A stretch of 64,000 nt of DNA from Phycisphaerales bacterium (GCA_028279375.1 JANQNW010000022.1:54319-118318), one strand, 5' to 3'; positions 8,884-17,977 are shown, counted from the first letter of the stretch. The notes: generated by a model from the letters alone, not told the origin. Program-made: numbers and translations.

Positions 8884-10434
8884 CTACGTGAGCCAGGCGT
8901 CGTCGAATCGCATCCCCGGACTCGGCGTTGCGCCGTCGCTCGTCTCCAGCAGACTCGCCACCGGATACGCGCAGTAGTCCAGGCTGAATGACCCCGCCGG
9001 ACGGTGATTCCCGGAGAAGCCCAGTCCGCCGAAGGGAAGTTTCCCACTGGCGCCCGCAGTGCCCGTGTTCACATTGACGCAGCCCGCGTTCGCTTCATGG
9101 AGAAAGCGCGAAGCCGACTGCTCGCTCGCCGTGAAGATCGAAGCCGCAAGTCCATATCGCGTCGCATTCGCTTGCGCGATCGCCTCGTCAACTGTCTCCA
9201 CGACGCTCACGCGCACCACCGGTCCGAATACCTCAATGTCGCAGCCCGCGTCGCTCGTGTCATCCGTCACGCGGAATTCATCGACACGCACGACCCCCGG
9301 TGAGATGAAATGCCCATCCGGGCATCCCGCAGGCGACAACGCTCGCGGAGCCAGCGCAACCTCGCCGCCGGCGCTCTCCAGTCGAGTCGCAAATGAGAGC
9401 GCCGCATCCCGCGCATCAGCGCTGATCAGGGGCCCCATGAAGACGTCTGACATCGGATCGCCAATCACGAGCTCCGCCGCCGTGCGCGCCAGGGCCGCGA
9501 TGAATCGATCCGCGACGCCGCGCTGCACGATGATCCGCCGCGTACAGGTGCAGCGCTGTCCCGTCGTCGCAAACGAAGCGCGAGCGCACTCCAGCACCGC
9601 CTGCTTCAGATGCGCATCGTCGAGCACGACGCTCGGATTGTTCCCGCCAAGCTCCAGCGCCACGATCCGCCCCGGGTGATCTAGGTTCGCTTCGAGAATC
9701 CGTCGCCCGACCGGCCATGAGCCTGTGAACAGGATCCCGTCGACGCCATCCGCCGTGACGAGCGAAGACGCCTCACGCGCTCCGCCCTGCACGACATTCA
9801 CCACACCCGGAGGCGCTCCGACGGAGTCCAGCGCTTCGATGAACGTCTCGCCGAGGAGCTGTCCCACCGCCGGCGTCTTGTCGCTCGGCTTGAACACGAT
9901 GGTGTTCCCCATCGCAAGCGCCGGCACGATATGACCATTCGGGAGATGCGCCGGGAAATTGAACGGCCCGACGACCGCCATCACACCATGCCCGCGAAAA
10001 CGGCACACGCCGCGACGGCTCTCCGTAATCGGCGTCTCGAACCCTGCAACGCGCGACATCCCGCTCCCGGCGCCCTCGGCGAGCGTGATATCCACCTTCC
10101 CGCCGAGTATCGATGCCTCGCCCTTCGACTCCCACAGCGCCTTGCCCGTCTCGGCGCAGATCAGTTCAGCAAACTGATCCGATCGCTCGCCAACGAGCGA
10201 CTGATACGCCCGAAGCGCCTCGACCCGCTTGTCCAGCGGAACGGCGCGCCACGCCGGCAGCGCGCTCCGGGCCGCCTGCACCGCGTCGTTGACATCCTCG
10301 AGTGTCGGCGATCCCGACCACACCACGCGCTCCGGACGCGCCGGATTGCGAGACGTGATCCCATCCCCGGAGAGCGCGCGCGTCTCGCCGCCGATCATGT
10401 TCGCCGGCGTCGTCGCTGCGCCCGTGCCGCTCAT
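8884..10434 (-). CDS. astD: N-succinylglutamate 5-semialdehyde dehydrogenase
   Basis: This aldehyde dehydrogenase oxidises N-succinylglutamate semialdehyde to N-succinylglutamate with NAD(P)+. At 516 residues it is close to the usual AstD length. Visible are the family motifs GPFNFPAHLPNGH, FTGSW, the catalytic Glu261 in LELGGNNP and the nucleophile Cys295 in TTGQRCTCTRR. ATG 10434 overlaps the stop of astA (ATGA), so it is translationally coupled; a longer open frame upstream belongs to astA. It is the last gene of the four-gene succinyl operon. Confidence 0.93.
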   Translation of the reverse strand: MSGTGAATTPANMIGGETRALSGDGITSRNPARPERVVWSGSPTLEDVNDAVQAARSALPAWRAVPLDKRVEALRAYQSLVGERSDQFAELICAETGKALWESKGEASILGGKVDITLAEGAGSGMSRVAGFETPITESRRGVCRFRGHGVMAVVGPFNFPAHLPNGHIVPALAMGNTIVFKPSDKTPAVGQLLGETFIEALDSVGAPPGVVNVVQGGAREASSLVTADGVDGILFTGSWPVGRRILEANLDHPGRIVALELGGNNPSVVLDDAHLKQAVLECARASFATTGQRCTCTRRIIVQRGVADRFIAALARTAAELVIGDPMSDVFMGPLISADARDAALSFATRLESAGGEVALAPRALSPAGCPDGHFISPGVVRVDEFRVTDDTSDAGCDIEVFGPVVRVSVVETVDEAIAQANATRYGLAASIFTASEQSASRFLHEANAGCVNVNTGTAGASGKLPFGGLGFSGNHRPAGSFSLDYCAYPVASLLETSDGATPSPGMRFDDAWLT

Positions 10435-11609
10435 CGCTGGCTCCTGCTCTTCTTCTTCTTCCCGCCGCTCGCCTTCTTGCGCCGTGGCTTCGTGTCGCGC
10501 GCGGCGCTCTTCGCACTTCGGGTCCACTCCGGCGTCGGGGTGATCCCGACCTTCTGGCCCGGCGACGCCCCCAGCGTTTCGAGCACACGCTTCGGGACCG
10601 AGACGCTCTTCCCGCCCGGATTGCGTCTGAACGTCGCATGCACGGCTCTGAACTCCGATCCGTCCACGCCGCCATCGAAACTCACGAACCCGCTTTCCCG
10701 CGCGTCCTTCTGCGTGCACGAATCCCCGAGCTTTATCGACTCGCTCGTGCGAATCATCTCGATGTCATTCGTCTTCGCCTCAATGTGCGGCCCGCCGTCG
10801 AAAGGATCAACCCGATCCGTCGGATGGAACCCCAGCGCCTCGAGCATCGCCCGCGCCGGACGCGTCTCCGGCCGCACCTGCCCGACCAGCGCCCGTGCCT
10901 CCGGCGGCAGCAGGGAGAGATACAACTCCTCGCGCGGCAGAAGCGACAGCATGAACTCGCGTGAATGCGCGCTGAACCGATCCGCTTCCATATAACTCAG
11001 ATTGATGAAGCGCCGCCCGAAGTACTCCCAGAGTGTGCTGTGCGAGTCATCCGTAATCGCGCCCATCATCTCCGCGAGCAGATCATCTTTGAATCGTTTT
11101 CGATGCAGTCCGATGTAATGGAATCGCACGAAGCTCAGCTGCTTGCCCAGCTTCTCCTTGTGACCGCGATAACCCGGCGCCAGGATCAGCCCGCCAATCT
11201 CCGTCGGGCCGTCATGGTCCAGTGTCAGCTGCGCCGTCACGTGCGAGTGACCGGATTGAAGCTCCTCGCTGAAGAAGTCGCGCTTGCGCAGACGCAGGCA
11301 CAGGTTCGGATTCTCCTCGTCACCCATTGAAGCGACAATCGAACTCGTCCCGATCACATTCCCCGTCTCAGGATCTTCGAGCACGAACATGTACGTCGGC
11401 GAATGCTGCGGCCCGCCTCGGAAACCCGGATTCCCCGGAATCCCTGGGCCGTTCACGCCCTCGCGCGCTTCCTTGAAGCACTCGCGACTCCGCCGGATCT
11501 TCGTCTCGATCACAGGTCGATCCGGCGGCAGATTGATGAAGTGCACCGACCGCGCGAGCTTCAGAAGCGTCGGAGCGTCCGTGATCTTCGCCTGTCGAAT
11601 CAGATGCAT
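10431..11609 (-). CDS. astA: Arginine/ornithine N-succinyltransferase
   Basis: It transfers succinyl from succinyl-CoA to the alpha-amino group of arginine (some homologues also use ornithine). The 392 residues begin MHLIRQAKITDAPTLLKLA and contain typical AstA segments: FVLED near the acyl-CoA site, GGLILAPGYRG, FVRFHYIG, LWEYFGRRF and PFDGGPHIEA. An unusual basic tail, RRKKASGGKKKKSRSQR, follows the family core. ATG 11609 fits the family N-terminus and follows GGAAGG. It lies 20 bp after the aminotransferase gene and overlaps astD. With no astB in the operon, ornithine may be the real substrate. Confidence 0.93.
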   Translation of the reverse strand: MHLIRQAKITDAPTLLKLARSVHFINLPPDRPVIETKIRRSRECFKEAREGVNGPGIPGNPGFRGGPQHSPTYMFVLEDPETGNVIGTSSIVASMGDEENPNLCLRLRKRDFFSEELQSGHSHVTAQLTLDHDGPTEIGGLILAPGYRGHKEKLGKQLSFVRFHYIGLHRKRFKDDLLAEMMGAITDDSHSTLWEYFGRRFINLSYMEADRFSAHSREFMLSLLPREELYLSLLPPEARALVGQVRPETRPARAMLEALGFHPTDRVDPFDGGPHIEAKTNDIEMIRTSESIKLGDSCTQKDARESGFVSFDGGVDGSEFRAVHATFRRNPGGKSVSVPKRVLETLGASPGQKVGITPTPEWTRSAKSAARDTKPRRKKASGGKKKKSRSQR

Positions 11610-11629
11610 CACGCCTTCCCTGCGCTCGC

Positions 11630-13078
11630 TCAGACCATGGAATCCGCGACAGAACTCAGACCCCGTTCGATGATCTCGAACACGTTCGGCCACTCCTCCA
11701 CACGCATCACGCCCAGCGGAGGCAGGAAACGAATGTGGAATGGACCGTGTCCGCAATACAGCGTGATCACGCCCTCATCAAAGAGCGCACGGCACGCCTT
11801 GTTGATCGCGCCCTTCACGCCGCCGAATGGCGACAGCCGCATCATGCCGCCGTAACCGCCATACACCTCGTCGCATCCGGGCACGCTCGGGAACCACTCG
11901 GGATGCTCGGCGACCAGCGCTTTGCACATCTTGTCGAACATCTGCCGATGCCGACTGATGATCCCGCTCTCGCCGTAGTACCCGCCGTCGCGCAGTCGCT
12001 CAACGATCGCCGCCCCGACGTTCAACGCCACGGAGCTTCCCAGGAACGTCGCCGACAGCAGCCCCGGCTTCGGATTCAACTCCGGCGTATAGAGCGCCGC
12101 GCACACCTGGCTCATCTTCCCGATCGTGCACATCTGCACGTACTCGCCGAGTTGCAGAGAGTCGAAGGCGAACATCTCGAACGTCCGCCCGAATGTCTGC
12201 ACCTCGTCGAACCACACGACAATGTCGTGCTCCCTGCACAGTTCAATCAGCGCCAGGAAATACTCACGCGGCGCCGAGTTGAATCCACCCTCGCCCTGCA
12301 CGATCTCCATCACGAATGTCGCATACTGCGCCGGATAGCGCGACAGGTGATCTCGCAGACGCGCCACACTCTTGTCGATCGCCGCCTGCGTGCCTTCGCT
12401 CGCCGCGACGCTCTCGTCATAGAACGGAACGTAATCGACATCCATCGTGATCGGCACGCCGACGCGATTCCCCGCGGAGTCGCCAAGCTGGCTCATCGCG
12501 ATCGAGCGCCCCATGAAGCAATGCTCGAACGCCAGCACGCGCGTCCGCCCGGGTCGCGCCTGGTAGATGATCTTCAGCGCATTGTCATTCGCCATCGCGC
12601 CCGAGTTGCAGAGAAACGCGTGCGCGAGATCGCTGTTGCGACTTGCCTCCTTGACGATCGTCTCCATGAACGCCACGGCGTCACCATTCTGCTGCAGGTA
12701 GCCCTGCATCGTCACATCCGACATCGCCGCCTCGAGCGCCACGCCCATCAGCTCCGTGTCGGAGTGACCGAAGAAGTTCGGCCCGATGCCGCAGATCATG
12801 TCGTACTTGATCGAGCCATCCAGCAGCTCGACCAGCGCGCCTGAGCCGAACCCCGATCCGAGATACGGATACAGACACCCGCGCCCGCGCGCCGCGTCGC
12901 CGCGCTTCATGAAGTCCTCGAGATTCGTCCGCAGATCGCCCACCGGGCCTTGCACACCCGCAATCTCCGCCTGACGCTCGCGCACTTCCTGAAGAATCGC
13001 CTGGATCGAGGCGCGCACGCCGCTGCTGTTGCGAAGCTGCGCGCCAATCGTCCCCGCATTGCTCGTCGTCATCGGCAT
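11630..13078 (-). CDS. Class III PLP-dependent aminotransferase, probably succinylornithine transaminase by context
   Basis: A 482-residue fold-type I aminotransferase with LCNSGAMANDNALK for cofactor phosphate binding, Asp291 in FDEVQTFGR and the Schiff-base lysine Lys321 in TIGKMSQ. It is longer than ordinary AstC/ArgD proteins (about 400), with an N-terminal extension, and is not an obvious AstC orthologue. Lying between the M20 hydrolase gene (5 bp away) and astA (20 bp), it probably converts N2-succinylornithine to succinylglutamate semialdehyde. ATG 13078 (MPMTT) follows GAGGG; a second in-frame ATG lies at 13072. Other omega-amino substrates remain possible. Confidence 0.85.
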   Translation of the reverse strand: MPMTTSNAGTIGAQLRNSSGVRASIQAILQEVRERQAEIAGVQGPVGDLRTNLEDFMKRGDAARGRGCLYPYLGSGFGSGALVELLDGSIKYDMICGIGPNFFGHSDTELMGVALEAAMSDVTMQGYLQQNGDAVAFMETIVKEASRNSDLAHAFLCNSGAMANDNALKIIYQARPGRTRVLAFEHCFMGRSIAMSQLGDSAGNRVGVPITMDVDYVPFYDESVAASEGTQAAIDKSVARLRDHLSRYPAQYATFVMEIVQGEGGFNSAPREYFLALIELCREHDIVVWFDEVQTFGRTFEMFAFDSLQLGEYVQMCTIGKMSQVCAALYTPELNPKPGLLSATFLGSSVALNVGAAIVERLRDGGYYGESGIISRHRQMFDKMCKALVAEHPEWFPSVPGCDEVYGGYGGMMRLSPFGGVKGAINKACRALFDEGVITLYCGHGPFHIRFLPPLGVMRVEEWPNVFEIIERGLSSVADSMV

Positions 13079-13083
13079 CGCAG

Positions 13084-14298
13084 TCAACCCTCTTCCGTCA
13101 GCGTCCGAAGCGTCAGCGCCATGAGCTGGCTTCGCTCCACCAGACTCGCAAGCTCGATCCACTCCCCGTGCGTGTGCAGCCCGCCGCCGCGCACGCCCAT
13201 CGTGTCGATCGTAGGAAGCCCCGCAGCCTGCAGGATGTTCCCGTCGCACACGCCGCCCGTCGAAGCCAGCGGCAGCGACTGCCCCAGCGCCTCCGCGCAG
13301 CGCGACGCCACACCCGCGAGCTGATCCGTCGCCTCAATCCGGTTCTTCGCCGGCCGGTTGAAATTGTGCTCCACGATCACCTTGGGAAGCGCTCCGTCCG
13401 CATCGCGATTGACCTGCACGCTTTCGAGCATCCGCCTGATTTCATCGGCTGTTTCCGCATCCGGGAAGCGGACGTTCCCCCACGCAAGAGCCCGATCCGG
13501 CACCGCGTTCGTTGCAGATCCACCAGATAGCGGACCCACGCTCATGATCAGCCCGCGTGAAGGATCCACCATCTCCGATAACGCGCACACCGCCTGCGAA
13601 AGCGCCGTCACCGCGCTTACGCCGGCCGTGAAATCTCGCCCCACGTGCGCCGAGCGTCCCAGCGCCTCAATCCGGAACTGCCCACTCCCCATGCGCTCGA
13701 TCGCAAGCTCGCCCCCAGGAAGAGCCGGCTCCGTCGCGATTCCGAAGTCATGCTTCTTCGCCTCGCTGATCAGCGCTGCATCGCTGTGGTATGACCCTGT
13801 CTCTTCGTCGCTGTTCAGGAGCACCGTCCACCCGACGTCAACGCCCGCCTCCTCCAGCGCCTCCAGCGCATGAATCAGGATCAGCACCCCGCCCTTCATA
13901 TCGACGACGCCCGGGCCCACCGCCGTCGCGCCATCGCTGCTGATCGCCATGGATCGGAAGGGCCCGTCCGGCGCAAAAACCGTATCGATATGACCTGCAA
14001 TCAGAATTCGCGGTCGTCCTTCGCGGAGTCGCCGCGCGATCAGCGTCGGTGGGGGAGCCCCATGATCAGCCCCGAGCAGCCACCTAGGTTTCGGGTCCCC
14101 AGGGATCAACTCGATCTCGGCGCCCAGCGCCTCCAGCCGCTCGCGCAGGATCCCGCGATACTCATCCAGCCCCGGTGCGTGATTATGCCCCGTCGGAATC
14201 GCCACATGGGAGCCGAGCTCCTCACACATCCGACCTTCACGCGCGCTCAGGAACTCGCACACACCCTGATCTACTGCTGAAAGCGACGACACCGACAC
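13084..14298 (-). CDS. M20 family metallohydrolase (glutamate carboxypeptidase-like), possible succinylglutamate desuccinylase
   Basis: A di-zinc hydrolase of 404 residues with a complete ligand set: His103 and Asp105 in AGHIDTVF, Asp133 in GVVDMKGG, catalytic Glu165-Glu166 in SDEETGS, Glu190 in ATEP, and a C-terminal His in GGGLHTHGEW. The family includes carboxypeptidase G2, which releases glutamate from N-acyl-glutamates. As first gene of the succinyl operon it could cleave N-succinylglutamate to glutamate and succinate, replacing AstE (M14), which is absent. The start is GTG 14298 after AGGTGAG; another in-frame GTG lies two codons on. Confidence 0.85.
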   Translation of the reverse strand: MSVSSLSAVDQGVCEFLSAREGRMCEELGSHVAIPTGHNHAPGLDEYRGILRERLEALGAEIELIPGDPKPRWLLGADHGAPPPTLIARRLREGRPRILIAGHIDTVFAPDGPFRSMAISSDGATAVGPGVVDMKGGVLILIHALEALEEAGVDVGWTVLLNSDEETGSYHSDAALISEAKKHDFGIATEPALPGGELAIERMGSGQFRIEALGRSAHVGRDFTAGVSAVTALSQAVCALSEMVDPSRGLIMSVGPLSGGSATNAVPDRALAWGNVRFPDAETADEIRRMLESVQVNRDADGALPKVIVEHNFNRPAKNRIEATDQLAGVASRCAEALGQSLPLASTGGVCDGNILQAAGLPTIDTMGVRGGGLHTHGEWIELASLVERSQLMALTLRTLTEEG

Positions 14299-14341
14299 AT
14301 GCTCACCTGCTGATTAAGGAATAGGGAAGACAACGCGAACC

Positions 14342-14356
14342 GGAGTGTATCACTCC
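14342..14356. promoter_or_regulatory. Palindrome ahead of the succinyl catabolic operon
   Basis: GGAGTGTATCACTCC is a perfect 6-3-6 inverted repeat 44 bp upstream of the first operon gene, in the 184-bp divergent region 14299-14482. It is a candidate operator for control of ornithine/arginine breakdown. I could not assign a clear sigma-70 promoter beside it. Confidence 0.35.
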
Positions 14357-14482
14357 CGCACGACCCCCGATTCCGGCCTTGAATCGCCCGTCGTCCCGCG
14401 AACCGGGTGATGCAATTGACCGGCCCGACTTCGGAACAACCACCATGGCGCACCCGGAGTCGCCCGTGAAAGGATCGCCAGC

Positions 14483-15037
14483 ATGACCCGCAATCAAGCA
14501 CACATCCTCCTGGCTATCGTCGTCGCGGCTCTCACCGGATGGATCGCATGGACCGCCGCCCCGCGCTTCGCCGAGCCCGGTCGCGTCAACATCATCGGAC
14601 CGCTCTCGACAACAATCGAGATCACCGACCCTGAGACAGGAACCCCGGTCCCCGTTCAGCTCAACATCGACGCCGATATCCGCGAGGACGGCCGATTCTG
14701 GACCTACAAGGAGATCGCCATCGCCAAGGCCGGATTCTCCGCCGCCGAGAACATCCCCGCCGACGCCAGCCGCGACGAGATCAACACCAAGATCAAGGAC
14801 GTCTTCATCGCCGAGACCCCGGAACACCCCGGCCTCGCCAGCGTCGTTCCCCCGACATTCGACGCCGAAGACGACCTGAGCGCAGAGCAGGTCAGCGTCA
14901 CGAACAACGTCAACTGCAAAATGATGAGCGCGAACTACGGCGTCTCCATCGCCAGCGGTGTCCTCCTTGGCGCGCTGTTCTTCGGAATCCTCCGCGCCCT
15001 CACCGGAGGAAGCTCCATCGCGCCGCCGACCGCCTGA
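14483..15037 (+). CDS. Hypothetical protein with N- and C-terminal membrane helices
   Basis: A 184-residue protein I do not recognise. A hydrophobic segment at residues 7-26 (ILLAIVVAALTGWIAWTAA) and another near 152-172 (ASGVLLGALFFGILRAL) flank a polar domain with an acidic, Asp/Glu-rich second half. That domain is probably periplasmic, with both ends in the membrane. AAAGGAT lies upstream of ATG 14483. It is divergent from the succinyl operon and ends 43 bp before a strong terminator hairpin. Confidence 0.7.
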   Translation: MTRNQAHILLAIVVAALTGWIAWTAAPRFAEPGRVNIIGPLSTTIEITDPETGTPVPVQLNIDADIREDGRFWTYKEIAIAKAGFSAAENIPADASRDEINTKIKDVFIAETPEHPGLASVVPPTFDAEDDLSAEQVSVTNNVNCKMMSANYGVSIASGVLLGALFFGILRALTGGSSIAPPTA

Positions 15038-15079
15038 CACGCCTCAGCGACAGCATCCCACATCCTCCTCCAAGTTCGG

Positions 15080-15107
15080 CGGCCGGGCGAAGACACGCGC
15101 CCGGCCG
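15080..15107. terminator. Hairpin terminator between convergent genes
   Basis: A perfect 10-bp stem (15080-15089 with 15098-15107, 8-nt loop) lies between the plus gene ending at 15037 and the minus gene ending at 15117. The plus side is followed by a moderately T-rich run (TCTTCTCATTCAT); the minus side has no U-run. It may serve both transcripts. Confidence 0.65.
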
Positions 15108-15116
15108 TCTTCTCAT

Positions 15117-15647
15117 TCATCCGCCCCCACGCCGCGTCATCTGCACCGTCCACGAAGGACTCCACGTCTCGCCGCTGTCCTGCGACTCCTCGAGGACCCA
15201 GGTGAACGAGTCATCCGTGATGTCGAACCAGCGCACACGCTCCTGCTTCATCGCGTGACCGTCAAACCCTTCCTTGTGCCCGATCATCTGGCTGCCGTCC
15301 CAGCGGAAGAAATGCACGTTGTGCAGGCCGCGATTGTCCACCCACATCTGCTTGAAGACGTTCTCCTCCTTCAGGAAGATCGTCAGGCTCTGCCCGCTGA
15401 ACTCCTCCTGCGGCATCTCATACCGCCCCTCGATCACATGCCCGTTCAGAATCCGGCGCACATAGTTCGAGCCGTGCCCGGCGGGGGACTCCGCGTGCCA
15501 GTCGCCCAACCAGAAGTCAAAAGCGCGCGCAGCCTCCGAGAGCTTCGCATCGGTCACCCGATCCCGCTCCTGCGCGATCGCCGCCGCGCACACGCCAACC
15601 GCCGCAAGCGCCACCGCACATCGCGTGGAAAGCCTTCGTCGTCTCAT
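15117..15647 (-). CDS. Exported DUF1579-like protein
   Basis: A 176-residue protein with a signal peptide (residues 1-25, ending AAAIAQ). The mature part reads like a small lipocalin-type barrel of the DUF1579 kind: FDFWLGDWHAESP at the start, then GHVIEGRYEM, WVDNRG, HFFRWDG and a closing WTVQMTR. Such proteins are common in planctomycetes and of unknown function. ATG 15647 follows GGAG at 7 nt; the open frame extends upstream but without a signal peptide start. It lies 32 bp after the antiporter gene on the same strand. Confidence 0.72.
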   Translation of the reverse strand: MRRRRLSTRCAVALAAVGVCAAAIAQERDRVTDAKLSEAARAFDFWLGDWHAESPAGHGSNYVRRILNGHVIEGRYEMPQEEFSGQSLTIFLKEENVFKQMWVDNRGLHNVHFFRWDGSQMIGHKEGFDGHAMKQERVRWFDITDDSFTWVLEESQDSGETWSPSWTVQMTRRGGG

Positions 15648-15679
15648 GATTCGTCTCCATCTCGATCCCGGGTGGCGGC

Positions 15680-17074
15680 TCACCCCGGCCCGTTGATCAG
15701 AAAATGCGTCCCGATCGCCGCCGCGTATCCCAGCAGGATCACCGGCGCCCATTTCAGATGCGCGATGAAAGTGTAGCGCCCGCGCGCCACGCCCATCAAT
15801 CCCACGCCCGCCGCCGAGCCGATCGAGAGCATGCTTCCGCCCACGCCCACGCTCAGCGTGATCAGCAGCCACTGGAACTCACTCATCTCCGGCTCCATGC
15901 TCAGGATCGCGAACATCACCGGAATGTTGTCGATGATCGCAGAAGCGACGCCCGCGATGATGTTCGTCGCCGTGTTCCCGAGATTGCCATACAGCGCCAT
16001 CGACGCCCAGTCGAGATACCCGAGAAAGCGCAGGCCACCGACGCTGAAGATCACGCCGAAGAAGAAGAGCAGCGTGTCCCACTCTGACCGCGACACCTCG
16101 CGATAGATGTCATACGCGCCGCCGAACCCAACCGGGCCCGTCATCCGGATGTAGTACGTGCAGATCATCAAGAGCGACAGGCCCGTCATCATGCCCAGGA
16201 ACGCCGGCAGCGCCAGCGCCTGCTCAAAGGTCACGGCAAGCCCGATCGTCACCAGGAACAAACCGCACGTCCGCCGCGCCCCGCGCTTCATCTGCACCTC
16301 TTCCGTAAACGCCTCCGGCTGACCCGGGCGAATGAAGAAATGCATGATCGAAGCCGGCACGATCCACGCCACCACCGAAGGAACGAACAACGGGAAGAAC
16401 TGGAAGAACTCCAGCGTCCCCGACTGCCACACCATCAGCGTCGTCAGATCCCCGAATGGCGAAAACGCACCACCCGCATTCGCAGCCACCACGATGTTCA
16501 CACAAGCAATCGTGCAGAAGCGCGGATTGTTGCTCCCGACCGCCACGATCACCGCGCCCAGCAGCATCGCCGCCGTCAGATTGTCCGCGATCGATGACCC
16601 GAAGAACGCCATCAACCCCGTGATCCAGAAGAGCTGATGCTTGCTGTACCCCCGCTGCGTCAGCCACACCCGAAGCACGGCGAACACATTCCGCTGATTC
16701 ATCGCGTTGATGTACGTCATCGCGACCAGCAGAAACAGAAACATCTGCCCGAACTCGGTGAAGTTGTGCAGCACCGCCTCATGCAGCGACTCGTCCGTCA
16801 CCCCCAGCGACGTCGCCCCCATCCCGATGACGGCCCAGATCAGCCCCGCCGCCAGAATCGAAGGCTTCGACTTCCGCATGTCATGGAAGTCCTCCGTCAC
16901 GATGGCGACATACGAGATCGCAAAGATCACCAGCGCCGCAATCGCATACGGACTCGACATCACATGATGCAGCGCCGCCCCATGCTCACCCCCCTGAATT
17001 CCCACCGCCGCCATCACCGGCGCAGCCAGCAGCGCCACGAGCGGCGCCATCAGAATGAGCTTGCGAGTGGTCAT
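15680..17074 (-). CDS. nhaD: NhaD-type sodium:proton antiporter
   Basis: A polytopic transporter of 464 residues in the ArsB/NhaD fold, exporting Na+ (or Li+) in exchange for protons across the inner membrane. A cleavable-looking N-terminal helix is followed by about 11-12 hydrophobic segments. Typical NhaD motifs are visible: FFGSSIADNLTAAMLLGAVIVAVG, NAGGAFSPFGDLTTLMVW and the second-half ASAIIDNIPVMFA with its conserved Asp. It supports salt and pH homeostasis and fits a marine or brackish organism. ATG 17074 has no clear Shine-Dalgarno. Confidence 0.9.
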   Translation of the reverse strand: MTTRKLILMAPLVALLAAPVMAAVGIQGGEHGAALHHVMSSPYAIAALVIFAISYVAIVTEDFHDMRKSKPSILAAGLIWAVIGMGATSLGVTDESLHEAVLHNFTEFGQMFLFLLVAMTYINAMNQRNVFAVLRVWLTQRGYSKHQLFWITGLMAFFGSSIADNLTAAMLLGAVIVAVGSNNPRFCTIACVNIVVAANAGGAFSPFGDLTTLMVWQSGTLEFFQFFPLFVPSVVAWIVPASIMHFFIRPGQPEAFTEEVQMKRGARRTCGLFLVTIGLAVTFEQALALPAFLGMMTGLSLLMICTYYIRMTGPVGFGGAYDIYREVSRSEWDTLLFFFGVIFSVGGLRFLGYLDWASMALYGNLGNTATNIIAGVASAIIDNIPVMFAILSMEPEMSEFQWLLITLSVGVGGSMLSIGSAAGVGLMGVARGRYTFIAHLKWAPVILLGYAAAIGTHFLINGPG

Positions 17075-17272
17075 CGAATGAGATGAGCCGGGCCAGTCGA
17101 GAATGACCGCGCCTCACCCATCTACTTCGTGCAGGCTCCCATGCCCGCGTGAGGTTTCGTATGTCGCCGATTCCGTCGATCGTTTTCGCGCATCGCGCTC
17201 CCCGATGCGCAACATCAGCGACATGCGCCGGTTTTCCCTTGAGCCGTATGTGCCGCCTCATACGCTCCGGGA

Positions 17273-17977
17273 ATGAACCAAACTCCACTCCTCAGACTCC
17301 TCCTCGATCCTCAGGTCTCTTCGCTCGACATCGCAGAGTCCCTCCACTGGGACGCCGCCTCCATCGAGGCGTTTCTCGATGACCCCGCGACCATGCAGGT
17401 GCTCCAGGCCGTCGAGCGCCTCGAACACCTCCGCCAGCGACTCGTCGCCATAAGCAGTCGAAGCGCGGCTCTCGCCAGCCTCACGTGCATCGCCCAGCTC
17501 AACATCGAGGCCCGCCCCGAAGCCGCGCGCAAAGCCGCATCAGCGATCCTCAACTTCAAACTCGACGATCTCGAACTCACGGCGCCGCCATCGCCGCCCG
17601 AGACATCGCCAGACCCCGAGCCTGACGACCCATACCCAGGCGACGAATACGAAGACGATTTCGATCAAGACGAGTACGAGTCGCAGCCCGCGCACGACTT
17701 CAACGACCACGTCGCCTCTCCACCCTCTCCCGCCGCAGCGGGAGAGGGCAGGGCGAGGGCTCCCACCTCAATCACCCCTCCGACCCTCGACGACCAATCA
17801 CCCACGCACGACACCGAAGACTCACGCCATCGCCTGCGTCCGAATGCGCCGATCGTCGAACGAAGCCCGCCCGGCTTAGACAGGCGCGCAACATCAAGCG
17901 CGCATCAACGCGCTCCGCCTTGCCCTCTCGATGTCCTTCAATCCGCGCCGACCTACTCGCAGCCCAGACCCCACTGA
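17273..17977 (+). CDS. Hypothetical protein with helical N-terminus and repeat-interrupted C-terminus
   Basis: 234 residues, not recognised. Residues 1-105 are helical and leucine/alanine-rich, starting with a helix-turn-helix-like stretch (DIAESLHWDAASIEAFLDD), so DNA binding is possible. An acidic region (DEYEDDFDQDEYE) follows, then low-complexity Pro/Ser/Arg sequence. A palindromic intergenic-type repeat (17723-17763) sits inside the frame, and the last 8 codons overlap the end of the minus gene at 17953. The part after about 17,700 may be non-native coding added when the repeat inserted. The upstream interval 17240-17268 can form an imperfect stem (CGTATG with CATACG). Confidence 0.6.
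   Translation: MNQTPLLRLLLDPQVSSLDIAESLHWDAASIEAFLDDPATMQVLQAVERLEHLRQRLVAISSRSAALASLTCIAQLNIEARPEAARKAASAILNFKLDDLELTAPPSPPETSPDPEPDDPYPGDEYEDDFDQDEYESQPAHDFNDHVASPPSPAAAGEGRARAPTSITPPTLDDQSPTHDTEDSRHRLRPNAPIVERSPPGLDRRATSSAHQRAPPCPLDVLQSAPTYSQPRPH
17723..17763. repeat. REP-like palindromic element with GGCAGGGCGAGGGC tail
   Basis: A perfect 11-bp inverted repeat, CCCTCTCCCGC (17723-17733) and GCGGGAGAGGG (17738-17748), is followed by CAGGGCGAGGGCT. The layout matches a short palindromic repeat I remember as common between genes in many high-GC genomes. Here it lies inside an open frame and encodes SPPSPAAAGEGRARAP. It is a single copy in this window. Confidence 0.6.

Noticed and set aside
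10435..10719. A longer N-terminus for astD
   Set aside because: The upstream frame overlaps astA, is Arg/Glu-rich and unlike aldehyde dehydrogenases; the ATG at 10434 overlaps the astA stop.
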